NCBI RefSeq assembly: GCF_900115085.1
Contig: NZ_FOVF01000004.1
Span: 62,001 to 126,000 of the forward strand
DNA: 64,000 nt
Reading direction: 5' to 3'
Source of the DNA: Dokdonella immobilis
Lineage (GTDB): Bacteria; Pseudomonadota; Gammaproteobacteria; Xanthomonadales; Rhodanobacteraceae
Positions 24,581 to 37,003 of the stretch are shown in pieces (the first letter of the stretch is position 1; every line of letters starts with the position of its first letter). The notes beneath the pieces were generated by a model. It did not search any database. It was given only the letters and a program-made list of their open reading frames with translations, and had not been told where the DNA came from. Made by a program: the position numbers and the translations under genes.

Positions 24581-24737
24581 GCGGCCGGCAGTTTCTCGCC
24601 CTTGGTTCGGGTCGCTGAGATCGCGCCATCCCTGACGCGTGTCGATCCCGTTCGGTCTCGTTCGTCGGATAGGCAGGGCAGATCAGGCGGGCCGAGTTGG
24701 CTCTCTGCCTGCCTCATCCCCACGGCGAGAGACATTC

Positions 24738-24953
24738 ATGACTACTGACACAAAGGTTCAAGGGCCGGCTTCGTATTTTCCATCCATCGAGAAGAACTAC
24801 GGGAGACCCGTGGCGCACTGGTTCGAGGTGCTCGATTCCGTGAAAGACAGGAAGCACATGGAGCAGGTGGCTCTCCTCAAGTCCGAGCACAAGATTGGCC
24901 ACGGCCACGCAAATGCACTTGTCGCTTATTACAGAGCAAGGCAAGGGGCCTGA
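24738..24953 (+). CDS. DUF4287 domain-containing small protein
   Basis: This 71-residue soluble protein is recognised by ASYFPSIEKNYGRPVAHWFE and by LKSEHKIGHGHANALVAYYR at the C-terminus, both characteristic of DUF4287. The ATG at 24738 has GGCGAGAGA upstream; an in-frame extension from 24639 has no support. The role of this family is unknown. It stands alone between the VTT gene and the convergent flavoprotein gene. Confidence 0.85.
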   Translation: MTTDTKVQGPASYFPSIEKNYGRPVAHWFEVLDSVKDRKHMEQVALLKSEHKIGHGHANALVAYYRARQGA

Positions 24954-25061
24954 GAAGCGCACTCAAGCCGGGGCTGCATCTCGGCTACTCGGTTTGACGT
25001 GGGTGTTGGACGACGAGAGCCGGTTGCCGTGGCGCATCCGCCGTTGCGCCAACCGGCCGAT

Positions 25062-26540
25062 TCAGCCACCCGGCCCGCAGTCGATGCAGCGCAGCGGCGG
25101 TTTCGGTCCCATGCCGAGGGCGCGATTGAGTTCACGCAGGCCGGTGCGCAGGCCTTCCTCGATGACCGGATGGTAGAACGGCAGTTCGAGGATGTCGGTG
25201 ACGGTCATGCGCATCTGGATGACCCAGGCGAGCAGATGGGCCAGGTGCTCGTGCTCCGGTCCGATCATTTCCGCACCTAGGAGCAGGCCGGTCCCGGCTT
25301 CGCCGTACAGACGCATCAGGCCCTGGTTGACCATCATCACGCGCGAACGGCCCTGGTCCTCGAACGAAACCTGGCCGATCGCGAAGTCCACGCCCTCGGC
25401 GACCAGCTGCGCGTGCCGCTTGCCGACAAAGGCGATCTGCGGATCGCTGAAGACGACGCCCATCGGCGTGCGCCGCACGTGCTTGAAGACTCCTGGATAG
25501 CGCGCCGCGTTGTGGCCGGCCAGATGGCCCTCGTCGGCGGCTTCGTGCAACACGGGTCGATCGGCGGCGGAATCGCCGGCGACGAAGATGTGGCTGGCGC
25601 CGCATTGCATGGTCAGCGGACCGAACAGCGGAATGCCGCGTGCATCGAGGACCAGGCCGGTTTTCTCGAGACCGAGGCGGTCGAGATTCGAGGTGCGCCC
25701 GGTCGCCGCCAGCAGCCAGTCGTAGCGCTCGCTGCGGGCATTGCCGTCGTCGTCGACGAAGTCGATGACAACGGCATCGCCGTCGCGGTGAACACGAACC
25801 TCGCGGGCATCAAGGCTGGCCGGCAATTCGGCGGTGATCGTGCGTGCGGCATAGGCACGCACCTCGGGATCGGAAATGGAGGCGAGGCCTCCACCGCGAC
25901 CGAACAGGCGCACGCGCACGCCGAGCCGATGCAGGGCCTGACCGAGTTCGAGGCCGATCACGCCGGCGCCGAAGACCGCAACGGACCTGGGCAGGTCCTG
26001 CCATTCGAAGACATCGTCGTTGACGATCAGGCGGTCGCCGGCCGCATGCAGCATGGCCGGGATAAAAGGTCGCGATCCCGTGGCGAGAACGATCCGGTCG
26101 GCACGCAGACGCTGGATTCCGTCGGCCGCCGCCTCCGTTACATCGGCGTCGGTGGCCCGGTCGAGGCGCAGGCTGTGCGCGTCCTCGAAGCGCGCGTGGG
26201 CGCGGATGATGTGACTGGGGTCGAATCCCTGCATCGACTCGATGACAAAGCCGACGAAGCGATCACGCTCGCTCCTGACCCGGCGCATCAGGGCCACGCC
26301 ATCGACGCGGCCGACCTCCGCGGCAATGCCGAACGCCGGCAGTCGTTCGAGCCGGTGACGGGCCTCGGCCGGAGCGATCAGCAGTTTCGACGGCATGCAG
26401 CCGACACGTGCGCAGGTCGTACCGAACGGACCGCTCTCGATCAGGGCAATGCTGTCGGTATAGCGGCGCACTTCGCGGTAGGCCGACAATCCGGCCGTGC
26501 CGGCGCCGATGATCGCCACATCCACGTTGCTGGGGTTCAC
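25062..26540 (-). CDS. Dihydrolipoyl dehydrogenase-like FAD/NAD(P) disulphide oxidoreductase
   Basis: This 492-residue class I flavoprotein disulphide reductase has the FAD site VDVAIIGAGTAGLSAYREV, the redox disulphide GTTCARVGCMPSKLL (Cys-x4-Cys), the NAD site SVAVFGAGVIGLELGQAL, the second FAD motif HIFVAGDSAADRPVLHEAAD and the catalytic His-Glu pair in YHPVIEEGLR. The C-terminus extends past the usual end with RCIDCGPGG, adding a CxxC pair. The GTG at 26540 has GAGGTG eight bases upstream. No lipoyl-dependent complex is adjacent, so whether it is E3 of the pdh complex or a separate reductase is open. Confidence 0.88.
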   Translation of the reverse strand: MNPSNVDVAIIGAGTAGLSAYREVRRYTDSIALIESGPFGTTCARVGCMPSKLLIAPAEARHRLERLPAFGIAAEVGRVDGVALMRRVRSERDRFVGFVIESMQGFDPSHIIRAHARFEDAHSLRLDRATDADVTEAAADGIQRLRADRIVLATGSRPFIPAMLHAAGDRLIVNDDVFEWQDLPRSVAVFGAGVIGLELGQALHRLGVRVRLFGRGGGLASISDPEVRAYAARTITAELPASLDAREVRVHRDGDAVVIDFVDDDGNARSERYDWLLAATGRTSNLDRLGLEKTGLVLDARGIPLFGPLTMQCGASHIFVAGDSAADRPVLHEAADEGHLAGHNAARYPGVFKHVRRTPMGVVFSDPQIAFVGKRHAQLVAEGVDFAIGQVSFEDQGRSRVMMVNQGLMRLYGEAGTGLLLGAEMIGPEHEHLAHLLAWVIQMRMTVTDILELPFYHPVIEEGLRTGLRELNRALGMGPKPPLRCIDCGPGG

Positions 26541-26660
26541 GACTCGGGCACCTCGAGATCTGGCCTGGCCCAAGCATAGCGCCTCGATTCGACCTGAGGC
26601 GCCGAAACGATTCTGTTGGCCGATGCACGTTGCGGCCAACGGGTCCTGTTGTCAGCCGGC

Positions 26661-29485
<2,825 letters not shown>

Positions 29486-29489
<4 letters not shown>

Positions 29490-30061
29490 GCTTCGAGGCG
29501 CTCCTTGAGCCAGGCTTTCGAAAAACGAAGCTCGCGATCGACGGTGGGTACGGAGACGCCGATCGCCTCGGCGATTTCCTCGCGCTTGAGCCCGAGCAGG
29601 TAGTGGAACTCGATGATCTCGTGCTTGCGCGGATCGAGCTCGCGCAGTTCGAGCAGGGCATCGTGCAGGGCGCTGGCCTCGCCGCTGTCGGAAACGACAT
29701 GACCGGCCCCGGAAAGCGTCACGTGGAGCAGGCCGCCGCCGCGCTTGGCGCTGCCCGCGGCGCGGGCCGAGTCGATCAGGATGTTGCGCAGGGCGGCGCT
29801 GACGACACCGAAGAAATGCCGGCGGTCGCGCCAGTCGACGTTGGCTTCGAGCAGGCGGATGAACATCTCATGGGCCAGCTCGGTGGCCTGCATCGGACCG
29901 CCGGCGCCGTTCGCGCGCAGATGCTTGCCGGCCATGGCGCGGATCTGCGCATAGACCAGTTCGGTCAGGTTTTCCGCGGCCTTGGCGTCGCCGCGACTCC
30001 AGCCCTGGAGCATCCGGGTGACATCGCGGCGTGTGGTTTCGGGGCTGTTCTCGTCGTTCAT
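29486..30061 (-). CDS. ECF-type RNA polymerase sigma factor, kinase-linked
   Basis: This 191-residue sigma-70 family protein has region 2 at about 30-95 (ELAHEMFIRLLEANVDWRDR, RHFFGVVSAALRNILIDSAR) and region 4 at about 135-188 (FHYLLGLKREEIAEAIGVS, a helix-turn-helix). RAAGSAKRGGG between the regions is typical of the subgroup (TIGR02999-like) found beside Ser/Thr kinases. No anti-sigma gene is present; control is likely by the coupled kinase. It is first in the two-gene operon. Confidence 0.9.
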
Positions 30062-30391
30062 GCATGACCCGCCTTGACTGCAACGGCACGCGCCCGACAG
30101 CGGCCAGCCGACAGACCGGGTCCAGCGCGATGGCTGCGGCGCTCCGACGGCGCAGCCACGTTGGCGCGCAGCGCAGGATCATACGACTTTTTCCCGAAGC
30201 CTCCCGCCTGGCGGCGCCGCCCCGGCGGGGTTGCGCGGCGCCCCCGACGCTGCGGGTTCCTGAACGTCCGCTGCCCGGCCGATGCACGGCTAGGCACTCG
30301 ATGCTGCACCGCACCACCCGGTGCCGTATGATGACGGCCCCGTTTTCGCGGCCGCGGTTTTTCGCGTGCTCTTTTTCCTCCAGGAGTCACC
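30062..30391. promoter_or_regulatory. Divergent intergenic region with probable ppa promoter
   Basis: This 330-bp gene-free region lies between the sigma gene and ppa. A TATGAT box at 30327-30332 lies 59 bp before the ppa ATG, with a weak -35 candidate CTGCAC at 30304-30309 (17-bp spacing). No ECF-type promoter facing the sigma gene was identified with confidence. Confidence 0.45.
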
Positions 30392-30928
30392 ATGGCTTTG
30401 CAGCTCGTTTCCACCGGCAAGGACGTGCCGAACGAAATCAACGTGATCATCGAGATTCCTAAGGACGCCGAACCGGTCAAGTACGAGGTCGACAAGGCCA
30501 CCGGCGCGATCTTCGTCGACCGCGTGCTGTCGACGCCGATGCGCTATCCGTGCAACTACGGCTACATACCGCAGACCCTGGGCGGCGACGGCGACCCGCT
30601 CGACGTACTCGTGATCCTGCCGCTGCCCCTGGTTCCCGGATCGGCGATCCGCTGCCGCCCGGTCGGCGTGCTGCGCATGACCGACGAGGCCGGCGCCGAT
30701 GAAAAGCTGGTCGCCGTGCCGGTGCCGAAGGTGTTCGAGGGCTACTCACACATCAACGACATCGAGCAGGTCTCGCGCCACTGGCTCGACCGCATCGGCC
30801 ACTTCTTCGAGCACTACAAGGATCTCGAAAAGGGCAAGTGGGTCAAGCTCGAAGGCTGGGGCAATGCCGACGACGCCAAGTCCGAGATCCTTGCCGGCGT
30901 CGAGCGCCACCGCAAGAGCGCATCCTGA
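30392..30928 (+). CDS. ppa: Inorganic pyrophosphatase
   Basis: This family I soluble pyrophosphatase hydrolyses PPi to two phosphates. The 178 residues carry the signature DGDPLDVLVILPLP with the metal-binding aspartates, YEVDKATGAIFVDRVL near the N-terminus and HFFEHYKDLEKGKWVKLEGW near the C-terminus. CAGGAG lies five bases before the ATG. It is a single-gene unit. Confidence 0.96.
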   Translation: MALQLVSTGKDVPNEINVIIEIPKDAEPVKYEVDKATGAIFVDRVLSTPMRYPCNYGYIPQTLGGDGDPLDVLVILPLPLVPGSAIRCRPVGVLRMTDEAGADEKLVAVPVPKVFEGYSHINDIEQVSRHWLDRIGHFFEHYKDLEKGKWVKLEGWGNADDAKSEILAGVERHRKSAS

Positions 30929-30978
30929 ACATCGAAAGGCGCCCGCGCTGAGCCCGGCGCGTTCCGGCCTGCCGCGCC

Positions 30979-31254
30979 TCAGGCCAGCAGGTCGGCGTAT
31001 TCCGGGTGCTTCCTGAAGAACGCTTCGGCGTAGGAACAGGCCGGAACCACTTTCCAGCCGGCCTTGCGCGCCGTCGCCAGGGCGAACCGGGTCAACTCCC
31101 CGGCGATGCCGCGGCCACCGAGGCTGGCCGGCACGCCGGTGTGGGCGATCGTCATGGTGTTGCCTGACAGGCGGTATTCGAGGACGCAGTCCTGTCCCTC
31201 GACCACCGCGACAAAGCGCTGCGCGGATGACTCATGGGTGATTTTCAGGCTCAT
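30979..31254 (-). CDS. GNAT-like N-acetyltransferase (YjdJ/COG2388 type)
   Basis: A 91-residue minimal acetyltransferase fold: FVAVVEGQDCVLEYRLSGN, then TMTIAHTGVPASLGGRGIAG, where GGRGIAG is the acetyl-CoA loop, and PACSYAEAFFRKHPEYADLL at the end, matching the family's C-P-Y/S-aFxxxHPEyxdL signature. The ATG at 31254 gives the family's usual length; the in-frame extension upstream has no supporting signal. It converges on ppa. The substrate is unknown. Confidence 0.85.
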   Translation of the reverse strand: MSLKITHESSAQRFVAVVEGQDCVLEYRLSGNTMTIAHTGVPASLGGRGIAGELTRFALATARKAGWKVVPACSYAEAFFRKHPEYADLLA

Positions 31255-31392
31255 TGGTCGTTTCCTTCGGGCGCACAGCGCGGAGCCCCGAGAGTTTCTG
31301 AGCCGTCGCAAGGAGTCAAGGGCCCGGTGGGCGGACGGCGGCATCCGCCGGCTGCGGCAGTCGGTTTGCCGCCCCAAGGCGCCAGCTATCGA

Positions 31393-32061
31393 TTACTCGC
31401 TCTCGAAGCGCCGGATTTCCTCGAGCGCCGCCTGCGCGCGGACCAGGCTGCCGCCGGCCATGGCCTCGTGCATGGCCCGCACGAGTCGCGGGCGACCACT
31501 GCGCAATGCCCAGCGATGGAACATCCAGGTCGCCACCAGGCCGGCGAGCCCGACCGGCACCCAGACCGCGAGCAGCAGTGGGACACGAACGTAGAAGTCG
31601 CCTCCCGACAGCCAGGCGAAAAACACGACGGCGAACGGAATCCAGAACAGCCACCAGGACAATCCGACGATCATGCCGGCGCCGATGTAGAACGACCGGA
31701 GCCAGGCCAGGCGCCTCTGGATCGCCAGTACCGGCTCCGAATAGTCGAGCCGGCCGAGCATGCCGAGGGTGATGCCGGCCAGCGCTATCGCGAGCACCCC
31801 GTAGACATGCACGATGATGCCGCTGACCAGCAGGTGGGTTGGTGGATCGACCCTGTTCCATGCCGAAACGCCGAGCAGGATCATCGCTAGCCCGAGTGCG
31901 ATTTGACTGACCTGGCCCCAGAACAGCGGGCGCAATTCGCTGCGCGCCTTGTCCGATCGCGAGTCACGGAAAAGCCGCAGGTTCAGCGCATGCTGCTGTT
32001 CAAGGCGTCGATCGAGTGTCTGCCAGGCGGCTTTCATGTCGTCAAATTCCATCGTTGCCAT
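31393..32061 (-). CDS. Membrane protein paired with an ECF sigma factor
   Basis: This 222-residue protein has a charged N-terminal helix (MKAAWQTLDRRLEQQHALNL) followed by about four membrane segments in two pairs (IALGLAMILLGVSAW and IIVHVYGVLAIALAGITLG; then SFYIGAGMIVGLSWWLFWIP and VPVGLAGLVATWMF). It starts six bases after the sigma gene stop. Such membrane partners in this order are often annotated hypothetical. By position it may act as the membrane anti-sigma factor or as the main target, but no recognised anti-sigma domain is visible. Confidence 0.7.
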   Translation of the reverse strand: MATMEFDDMKAAWQTLDRRLEQQHALNLRLFRDSRSDKARSELRPLFWGQVSQIALGLAMILLGVSAWNRVDPPTHLLVSGIIVHVYGVLAIALAGITLGMLGRLDYSEPVLAIQRRLAWLRSFYIGAGMIVGLSWWLFWIPFAVVFFAWLSGGDFYVRVPLLLAVWVPVGLAGLVATWMFHRWALRSGRPRLVRAMHEAMAGGSLVRAQAALEEIRRFESE

Positions 32062-32067
32062 TTCTGA

Positions 32068-32595
32068 TTACCCGTTGAATGAAGTGTCGTTGCGGATGCG
32101 TTGTTTGAGGCGCGATATGCGCGTGGCGACGTTGGTTTCGCTCAAGCCGAGGATCTCGGCGATTTCGCGATACGCGCGCTCTTCCAGTACAAGCAGGAAC
32201 AGGGCACGATTGAGAGGTTCAAGCCGTTCCATGAACGCCTCGAGCGCACGCACGCGCTCATCGGGCCCGGCGATAATGCCGACAAGGGCTCCTTCGTGCG
32301 CGGATTCGTCGAGAGGCAGGGTGTGCAGGGCGCGATGCCCGGTTCTGCGCAGATGTGAAATCGCGACGTTCAACGCGATCCGATACATCCACGTCGAAAA
32401 TGGGCGCGATCCGTCGTAAGCGGGAAAGGCCCGCCACAACTGCGCGCTGATTTCCTGAGCCAGATCAGCGCGATCTTCGGCCAGGTTCGCATAGCTGTTG
32501 GCGACCTTGAAGACGATCTTGCGATGCCGCTCAAGCAGCTCCCCAAAGCGTTCGCGTTGCGATCCAACTGCCGTGAATGCCATCGTTCGCGTCAT
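32068..32595 (-). CDS. ECF-type RNA polymerase sigma factor
   Basis: This 175-residue sigma factor has region 2 at about 20-90 (RKIVFKVANSYANLAEDRAD, LAQEISAQLWRAFPAYDGSR, PFSTWMYRIALNVAISHLRR) and region 4 at about 120-172 (LLVLEERAYREIAEILGLSE, TNVATRISRLKQRIRND). The start is uncertain between ATG 32595 and ATG 32583; the AGGGG element abuts the first and lies about 12 bases from the second. It forms an operon with the membrane protein immediately downstream. Confidence 0.88.
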   Translation of the reverse strand: MTRTMAFTAVGSQRERFGELLERHRKIVFKVANSYANLAEDRADLAQEISAQLWRAFPAYDGSRPFSTWMYRIALNVAISHLRRTGHRALHTLPLDESAHEGALVGIIAGPDERVRALEAFMERLEPLNRALFLLVLEERAYREIAEILGLSETNVATRISRLKQRIRNDTSFNG

Positions 32596-32774
32596 CCCCT
32601 TGCCTGTCTGATTGTGGCCGTGTGCCTGCGTGATTCGCAGTGGAGCAGGAAAAATCACAGGGAGTCGGATAGCCGATGTTTTCCGCCAGTTTCGGGCCGC
32701 AAGCGGTTGACCCGGCCGGCCGATCCGAACGGGACCGCGGATGCTCTCCTGCCTGGAATGCGCACCACGTTTCT

Positions 32775-32851
32775 GTGCAGGAGCCCCCTTCAGGGGCGAA
32801 GCTTCTGTCCGGAATGGCGAAGGGCATCGCCCCTGGAGGGAGCTCCTACAA
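32775..32851. repeat. Inverted repeat, diverged relative of the TGTAGGAGC family
   Basis: The arms 32775-32799 (GTGCAGGAGCCCCCTTCAGG...) and 32827-32851 are imperfect reverse complements that end in CTCCTACA. It occupies the gap between the sigma gene and the DUF2333 gene, and shares the GTAGGAGC...TTCAG...C layout with the repeat at 6162-6239. Confidence 0.75.
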
Positions 32852-32888
32852 GGGCAGCGCAGGTTTGCCTGTTGCCCTTTGCGCTCGC

Positions 32889-33905
32889 TCAGCCGCGCCT
32901 GAGCAGCTCGCGCAATTCGATCAGCGCCGCGTTCGCGCGCGAGATGTAGTTGGCCAGGACCAGCGAATGGTTGCCGAAGAAGCCGAACGGCGAGCCGTTC
33001 AGCACGATCGGGCTGCCGAGCGGCTTCTGCGCCTCCTCGATCTCGCGCACCACCTGATCGAGGCTGACCATCGCGTTCTTGTCGCGCAGCACCGGGCCGA
33101 AATCGACGCGGATCGCCTCGAGCTGCTCGCGCAGGGCCCAGGTGTAACCACGGGCCTCGTAGAAGTTGTCGTCGATTTTCGTCCAGGGTGTCTTCACCAC
33201 GCGCGAGCTCGCCGTCGGCTTGGACTGCTGCGCATTCGGATCGTTGGCCAGGTCGGTGTCGATGCGCATCTGGCCGACACTGGCCGAGAGCCGTTGCGAA
33301 AGAGAGCCGAGCCGGGTCGACACGACCGAGAGGAAGTCGACCAGGTTGTCGGCACGTGCGTAGAACTGGGCATCGTCGGTGTCGTTGTCGGCGAGGCGCG
33401 TGGCGTAGCTGTCGATACGTTCGATCGCCTTGCGGTACTGGCTCTCCGAACTCGGCAGCAGCCAGCGGTCGTTTGGGGAACTGATCAGCGGTTCGGCCTC
33501 TTGCAGATCCTTGTCCTCGACGGACTGGGTCTGAGAACGGCTGAACTCGTTGCGCAACGCGCGGGTCAGGTCACGCGAGGCCGTGACCACGCCGAATTCC
33601 CAGTTCGGGATATTGTCCATGAGCAGGCCGGGCGGCAGCTTGTCATTGCTCAGGTAACCGCCGCGCTTGTCGAGCATGACCTGGATCGTGTCGATCAGCG
33701 CACTGGTCGTCGCCGAGCCGACCACGACCGGCTGCTGTCTGGCCGTCGCCCGCGCCTGGGTCGCCTTGATCGGATCGAAATGATCGGGCTCGGTATCCCA
33801 CCACCACATCATTGCCAGCACGAACAGCGCATAGGCAAGAATCAGCACCAGCGCGCCACGAAAAATCCATGACGGGCGTGGGCCAGCTCGGTCCGGGGTA
33901 TCCAT
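32889..33905 (-). CDS. DUF2333 family membrane-anchored protein
   Basis: These 338 residues have a single N-terminal membrane helix (about 15-37: GALVLILAYALFVLAMMWWW) and a large periplasmic helical domain. Motifs include LDKRGGYLSNDKLPPGLLMD, NIPNWEFGVVTASRDLTRAL and FGFFGNHSLVLANYISRANA, which are characteristic of DUF2333. The ATG at 33905 has AGGAGA seven bases upstream. Neighbours give no hint of function. Confidence 0.88.
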   Translation of the reverse strand: MDTPDRAGPRPSWIFRGALVLILAYALFVLAMMWWWDTEPDHFDPIKATQARATARQQPVVVGSATTSALIDTIQVMLDKRGGYLSNDKLPPGLLMDNIPNWEFGVVTASRDLTRALRNEFSRSQTQSVEDKDLQEAEPLISSPNDRWLLPSSESQYRKAIERIDSYATRLADNDTDDAQFYARADNLVDFLSVVSTRLGSLSQRLSASVGQMRIDTDLANDPNAQQSKPTASSRVVKTPWTKIDDNFYEARGYTWALREQLEAIRVDFGPVLRDKNAMVSLDQVVREIEEAQKPLGSPIVLNGSPFGFFGNHSLVLANYISRANAALIELRELLRRG

Positions 33906-34091
33906 GGGACTCTCCTGCGTTGACGGCTTCGATCCGGTTGCTGCCGCTGCCCGCGCTGACGCTCGCGGCCACCCGGATCGGTAGCGTTCATCATCGCATG
34001 AACCGCCTGAATCGCCGATATGGGCAGCCGCCCGGTTGCGGTGCAGCCCGCCATTCCTGTTGACTCCGCAACACCGGGCCAAATGTCACGC

Positions 34092-34129
34092 AAAAAAAAG
34101 ACCCTGCCGCCATTGAGGGCCGGCAGGGT
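34092..34129 (-). terminator. Rho-independent terminator of the TonB receptor gene
   Basis: Read on the minus strand, ACCCTGCCG and CGGCAGGGT form a nine-bp stem followed by eight consecutive Ts. It lies 19 bp beyond the receptor stop codon, a textbook intrinsic terminator. Confidence 0.9.
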
Positions 34130-34147
34130 GTCGTGGAGAGGCGGAAA

Positions 34148-36862
34148 TCAGAACTTGTAGGTCACGCCGAGCAGGTACTGGCGGCCGTATTTTTCGGTGC
34201 GCTGGGTCAACAGGCTGTCCGGGAAGATCTCGCGGTACGGCTCGTTGGTCAGGTTGTTGATCTGGAACAGGATGGTCATTCCATGCAACGCCGAATCGTC
34301 GCTGAAGGTGTAACCGGTCTGGAAATCGAGTACCGAATCGCCGTCGATCAGGCGGGGCGCACGGTCCGCACCGAAACCCTGCACCTCGCCGAGGAAGTTC
34401 GACCGCGAGCGCTGGCTGATACGAGCCTGGAATCCGTAGTTCTCGTAGTACAACGAAACGTTGCGGACGACCCTGGACAGACCCGGCACCGAAATGTTCG
34501 GACCGTCTTCAATCAGCTTGATGGCACTGCGCGTATTGGAATAATTCGCTACAAGGCCGAAACCTTCGAGCCTGGGCGAGAACATGTCGAATGGAATGGA
34601 CAGCGCGAACTCGATGCCGCTGATCATGCCGCCATTGCCGTTGACAGGGCGCGTGTAGTAACCGACCGGCAAGACTTCACCGTCGTAGCCATCGGGAACG
34701 GGCAAGCTCGAGGCGTCGAATGTGCCCTGTTCCGGCTTAACGTAGGTCTTGAGATCCTTGTAGAAGTAGGCCGCACTGAAGTAGCCACGCTTGCCGAAAT
34801 AGTGCTCCCACGAAAGATCCAGTGCGTTGGCGATCCACGGCTTCAGCTCCGGGTTGCCGCCGTCACGAGTCCACAAACCCGCATTCTGTCCGTCCAGGGT
34901 CAGACTGGTGTTGTTGTTGGCACGGAGCTGGTCGAGGCGGGGGCGAGCGGCCTGGCGACCGAGGCTGAATCGCAAGGTATTGTCCGCGGGCAACTCGAAC
35001 GCCAGGTTCAGGCTGGGCAGGTAGTCGGTGTAGGTGTCTCCGCCTGAGAATGGCACCGCATTGGCGGCATCACCTTGCAGGACCTCGAATCCGTCCGAGG
35101 TCTGGTCGACCGAAACCGCCTGCACGCCGATGTTGCCGCGTACCGGAATGGAACCCAGATCGGTGCTCAGGTTGAACTGCACATAGCCCGTGGTCACCTT
35201 CTCGTTGATCTTCCACTGCTTGTTGACGATGTCGGCGTTGATGTTGTCGCGGAAGTTGTAGAACTGCGCGAGCACCGGATTGATCTGATAGCTGAGGCTG
35301 CCAGGAACGCCGGCAAAGCCGAGGTCGACCGGCGCAATCAGGAAGTTCCCCGGCACCGTCGTCTCGTCGTTGATCAAGTCAAGGAAGGCTTCCGGAACGC
35401 TGCGCTGTTTCTCGCGATCCGAGTAGTTGACGCCGAACTCCATGCTCGAGAACGCGCCACCGCTGAAGGCACGCTCCGCGCTGGCCCGGAACGAGGTCAA
35501 CTGGTCCTTGATCTGCGGCGTCTTGATGTACCCGTCCTGGCCCCAGCCTCCCGGATCGGTCAACACGATGACGTTCGGGTCCGTGTAGTCGAGGCCATAG
35601 TCAAACGTGGGAAAGCCGGTCCGATCCCACTGGAAGTCAACGGTATCCGTCACTCCGGCGCGTGTACCGGCGTACATTTCAAGAATGCTCTCGTCTCGGT
35701 CGGCCTTTGAATGGCTTACGTCGATCTCAGCTGTCCAGTCGTAAGACAGCGTGAACTTGTTGTTCCAGCCGATCGCAAAGAGCTTGTCATTGCCTTCGTT
35801 CAGATCGTTGCGCAGGACCGGTCGGACATTGGTGAATGTTCCGGATGTGATCACGCCATTCTGGGCGTTTGCGTTTTGCAGAGAAGCGCCTGACCAGCCG
35901 AGCGGCGTTTCCATGAAGCGTGTCGTCTCGGCCTTGTCAAATTTCGAGTAGTAGACATCGAGCATTGTCGAGTAGCGATCGCTGGCGTTGAACTCGAGCA
36001 CACCCATCAGGCCCTGGCGCACATTGCTGGTGGACGTTCCCTGCACCTTGGCACCGCCGAGAACATAATTGCCGTTGGCGCCGCCCACATCAGACGGGTA
36101 GCCCCAGGATTCCCAGCGCTGAGCCTGGCCAGGCGAATCGAGACGGGCATAGCCGAGCGCGATGCCGAGCTTGTCGTCCATGAACTGGTCGACGTAGAAG
36201 GCGCTGACGCGGCTGCCGATGTCGTCGGAATCGCTGTTGACCTTGCCGAGCGAGTTCTTTTCGCCGCGTGCGTTGAGCGAAACCACACGCTCCTGGAAGC
36301 TCAGCGGGCGGATCGTACGCAGGTCGATCGTGCCGGAAAGACCCTGGCCGACCAGCGAGGCATCCGGGGTCTTGTAGACGACCACCTGGTTGATCAGCTC
36401 GGAGGGGAACTGGTCGAACTCGACCGTGCGGTTGTCGCCGACGCTGACCTGCTCGCGTCCATTCATCAGCGTCGTGCCGAAGTCACCGGACAGGCCGCGG
36501 ATGCTGACCGTCGAAGCGCGCCCTGCAACACGTTGCGCCGCGAGTCCGGTCAATCGCGCCAGCGAGTCGGCGATCGACACATCGGGCAGCTTGCCGAGAT
36601 CCTCGGCCGAAATCACTTCGACGATCTTGTCGGAATCGCGCTTGACCTCGATCGCGCTTTCGATGCCGGCGCGGATGCCGGAGACCTTCACGGTTTCCAG
36701 CGTGTTGGATTTTTCTTCTTCTGCCTTGCTGGCCGCCGCGTCGACATCGGCAGCGGACGAATCCGGCGTGTCGCTGGCGTCCTGGGCCCGGGCCGGGACC
36801 GACATGGCCATGATCGCCGAGACCAGGGCGACGCTCAGCATGTTGCGCTTCAGATACACCAT
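34148..36862 (-). CDS. TonB-dependent outer-membrane receptor
   Basis: This is a 904-residue energy-coupled outer-membrane importer. The signal peptide (MLSVALVSAIMAMSVPARA) is followed by an acidic linker and the TonB-box region (SNTLETVKVSGIRAGIESAI). The plug domain (about 65-170) has VSIADSLARLTGLAAQRVAG and STVSIRGLSGDFGTTLMNGR. The barrel runs to the end with the expected terminal aromatic residue (LLGVTYKF). It belongs to the large receptors common in Xanthomonas and Caulobacter. Divergence from an amylase gene suggests import of maltodextrins or related glucans, which is inference. A palindrome at 37004-37017 and a leader hairpin at 36899-36926 may regulate it. Confidence 0.92.
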   Translation of the reverse strand: MVYLKRNMLSVALVSAIMAMSVPARAQDASDTPDSSAADVDAAASKAEEEKSNTLETVKVSGIRAGIESAIEVKRDSDKIVEVISAEDLGKLPDVSIADSLARLTGLAAQRVAGRASTVSIRGLSGDFGTTLMNGREQVSVGDNRTVEFDQFPSELINQVVVYKTPDASLVGQGLSGTIDLRTIRPLSFQERVVSLNARGEKNSLGKVNSDSDDIGSRVSAFYVDQFMDDKLGIALGYARLDSPGQAQRWESWGYPSDVGGANGNYVLGGAKVQGTSTSNVRQGLMGVLEFNASDRYSTMLDVYYSKFDKAETTRFMETPLGWSGASLQNANAQNGVITSGTFTNVRPVLRNDLNEGNDKLFAIGWNNKFTLSYDWTAEIDVSHSKADRDESILEMYAGTRAGVTDTVDFQWDRTGFPTFDYGLDYTDPNVIVLTDPGGWGQDGYIKTPQIKDQLTSFRASAERAFSGGAFSSMEFGVNYSDREKQRSVPEAFLDLINDETTVPGNFLIAPVDLGFAGVPGSLSYQINPVLAQFYNFRDNINADIVNKQWKINEKVTTGYVQFNLSTDLGSIPVRGNIGVQAVSVDQTSDGFEVLQGDAANAVPFSGGDTYTDYLPSLNLAFELPADNTLRFSLGRQAARPRLDQLRANNNTSLTLDGQNAGLWTRDGGNPELKPWIANALDLSWEHYFGKRGYFSAAYFYKDLKTYVKPEQGTFDASSLPVPDGYDGEVLPVGYYTRPVNGNGGMISGIEFALSIPFDMFSPRLEGFGLVANYSNTRSAIKLIEDGPNISVPGLSRVVRNVSLYYENYGFQARISQRSRSNFLGEVQGFGADRAPRLIDGDSVLDFQTGYTFSDDSALHGMTILFQINNLTNEPYREIFPDSLLTQRTEKYGRQYLLGVTYKF

Positions 36863-37003
36863 TTCCAACCCCCAAGAACTGCGAACCCCGAATACTGTCA
36901 GGCGGGGTGGAACCACCCTCCGCCTGGTCGATTGCGCTCTCGTAACCTGCTTCCCCCGAGCGCCGGATGATGGTATCCCCAGCGTTTCCGGCGTGACCGT
37001 TCT

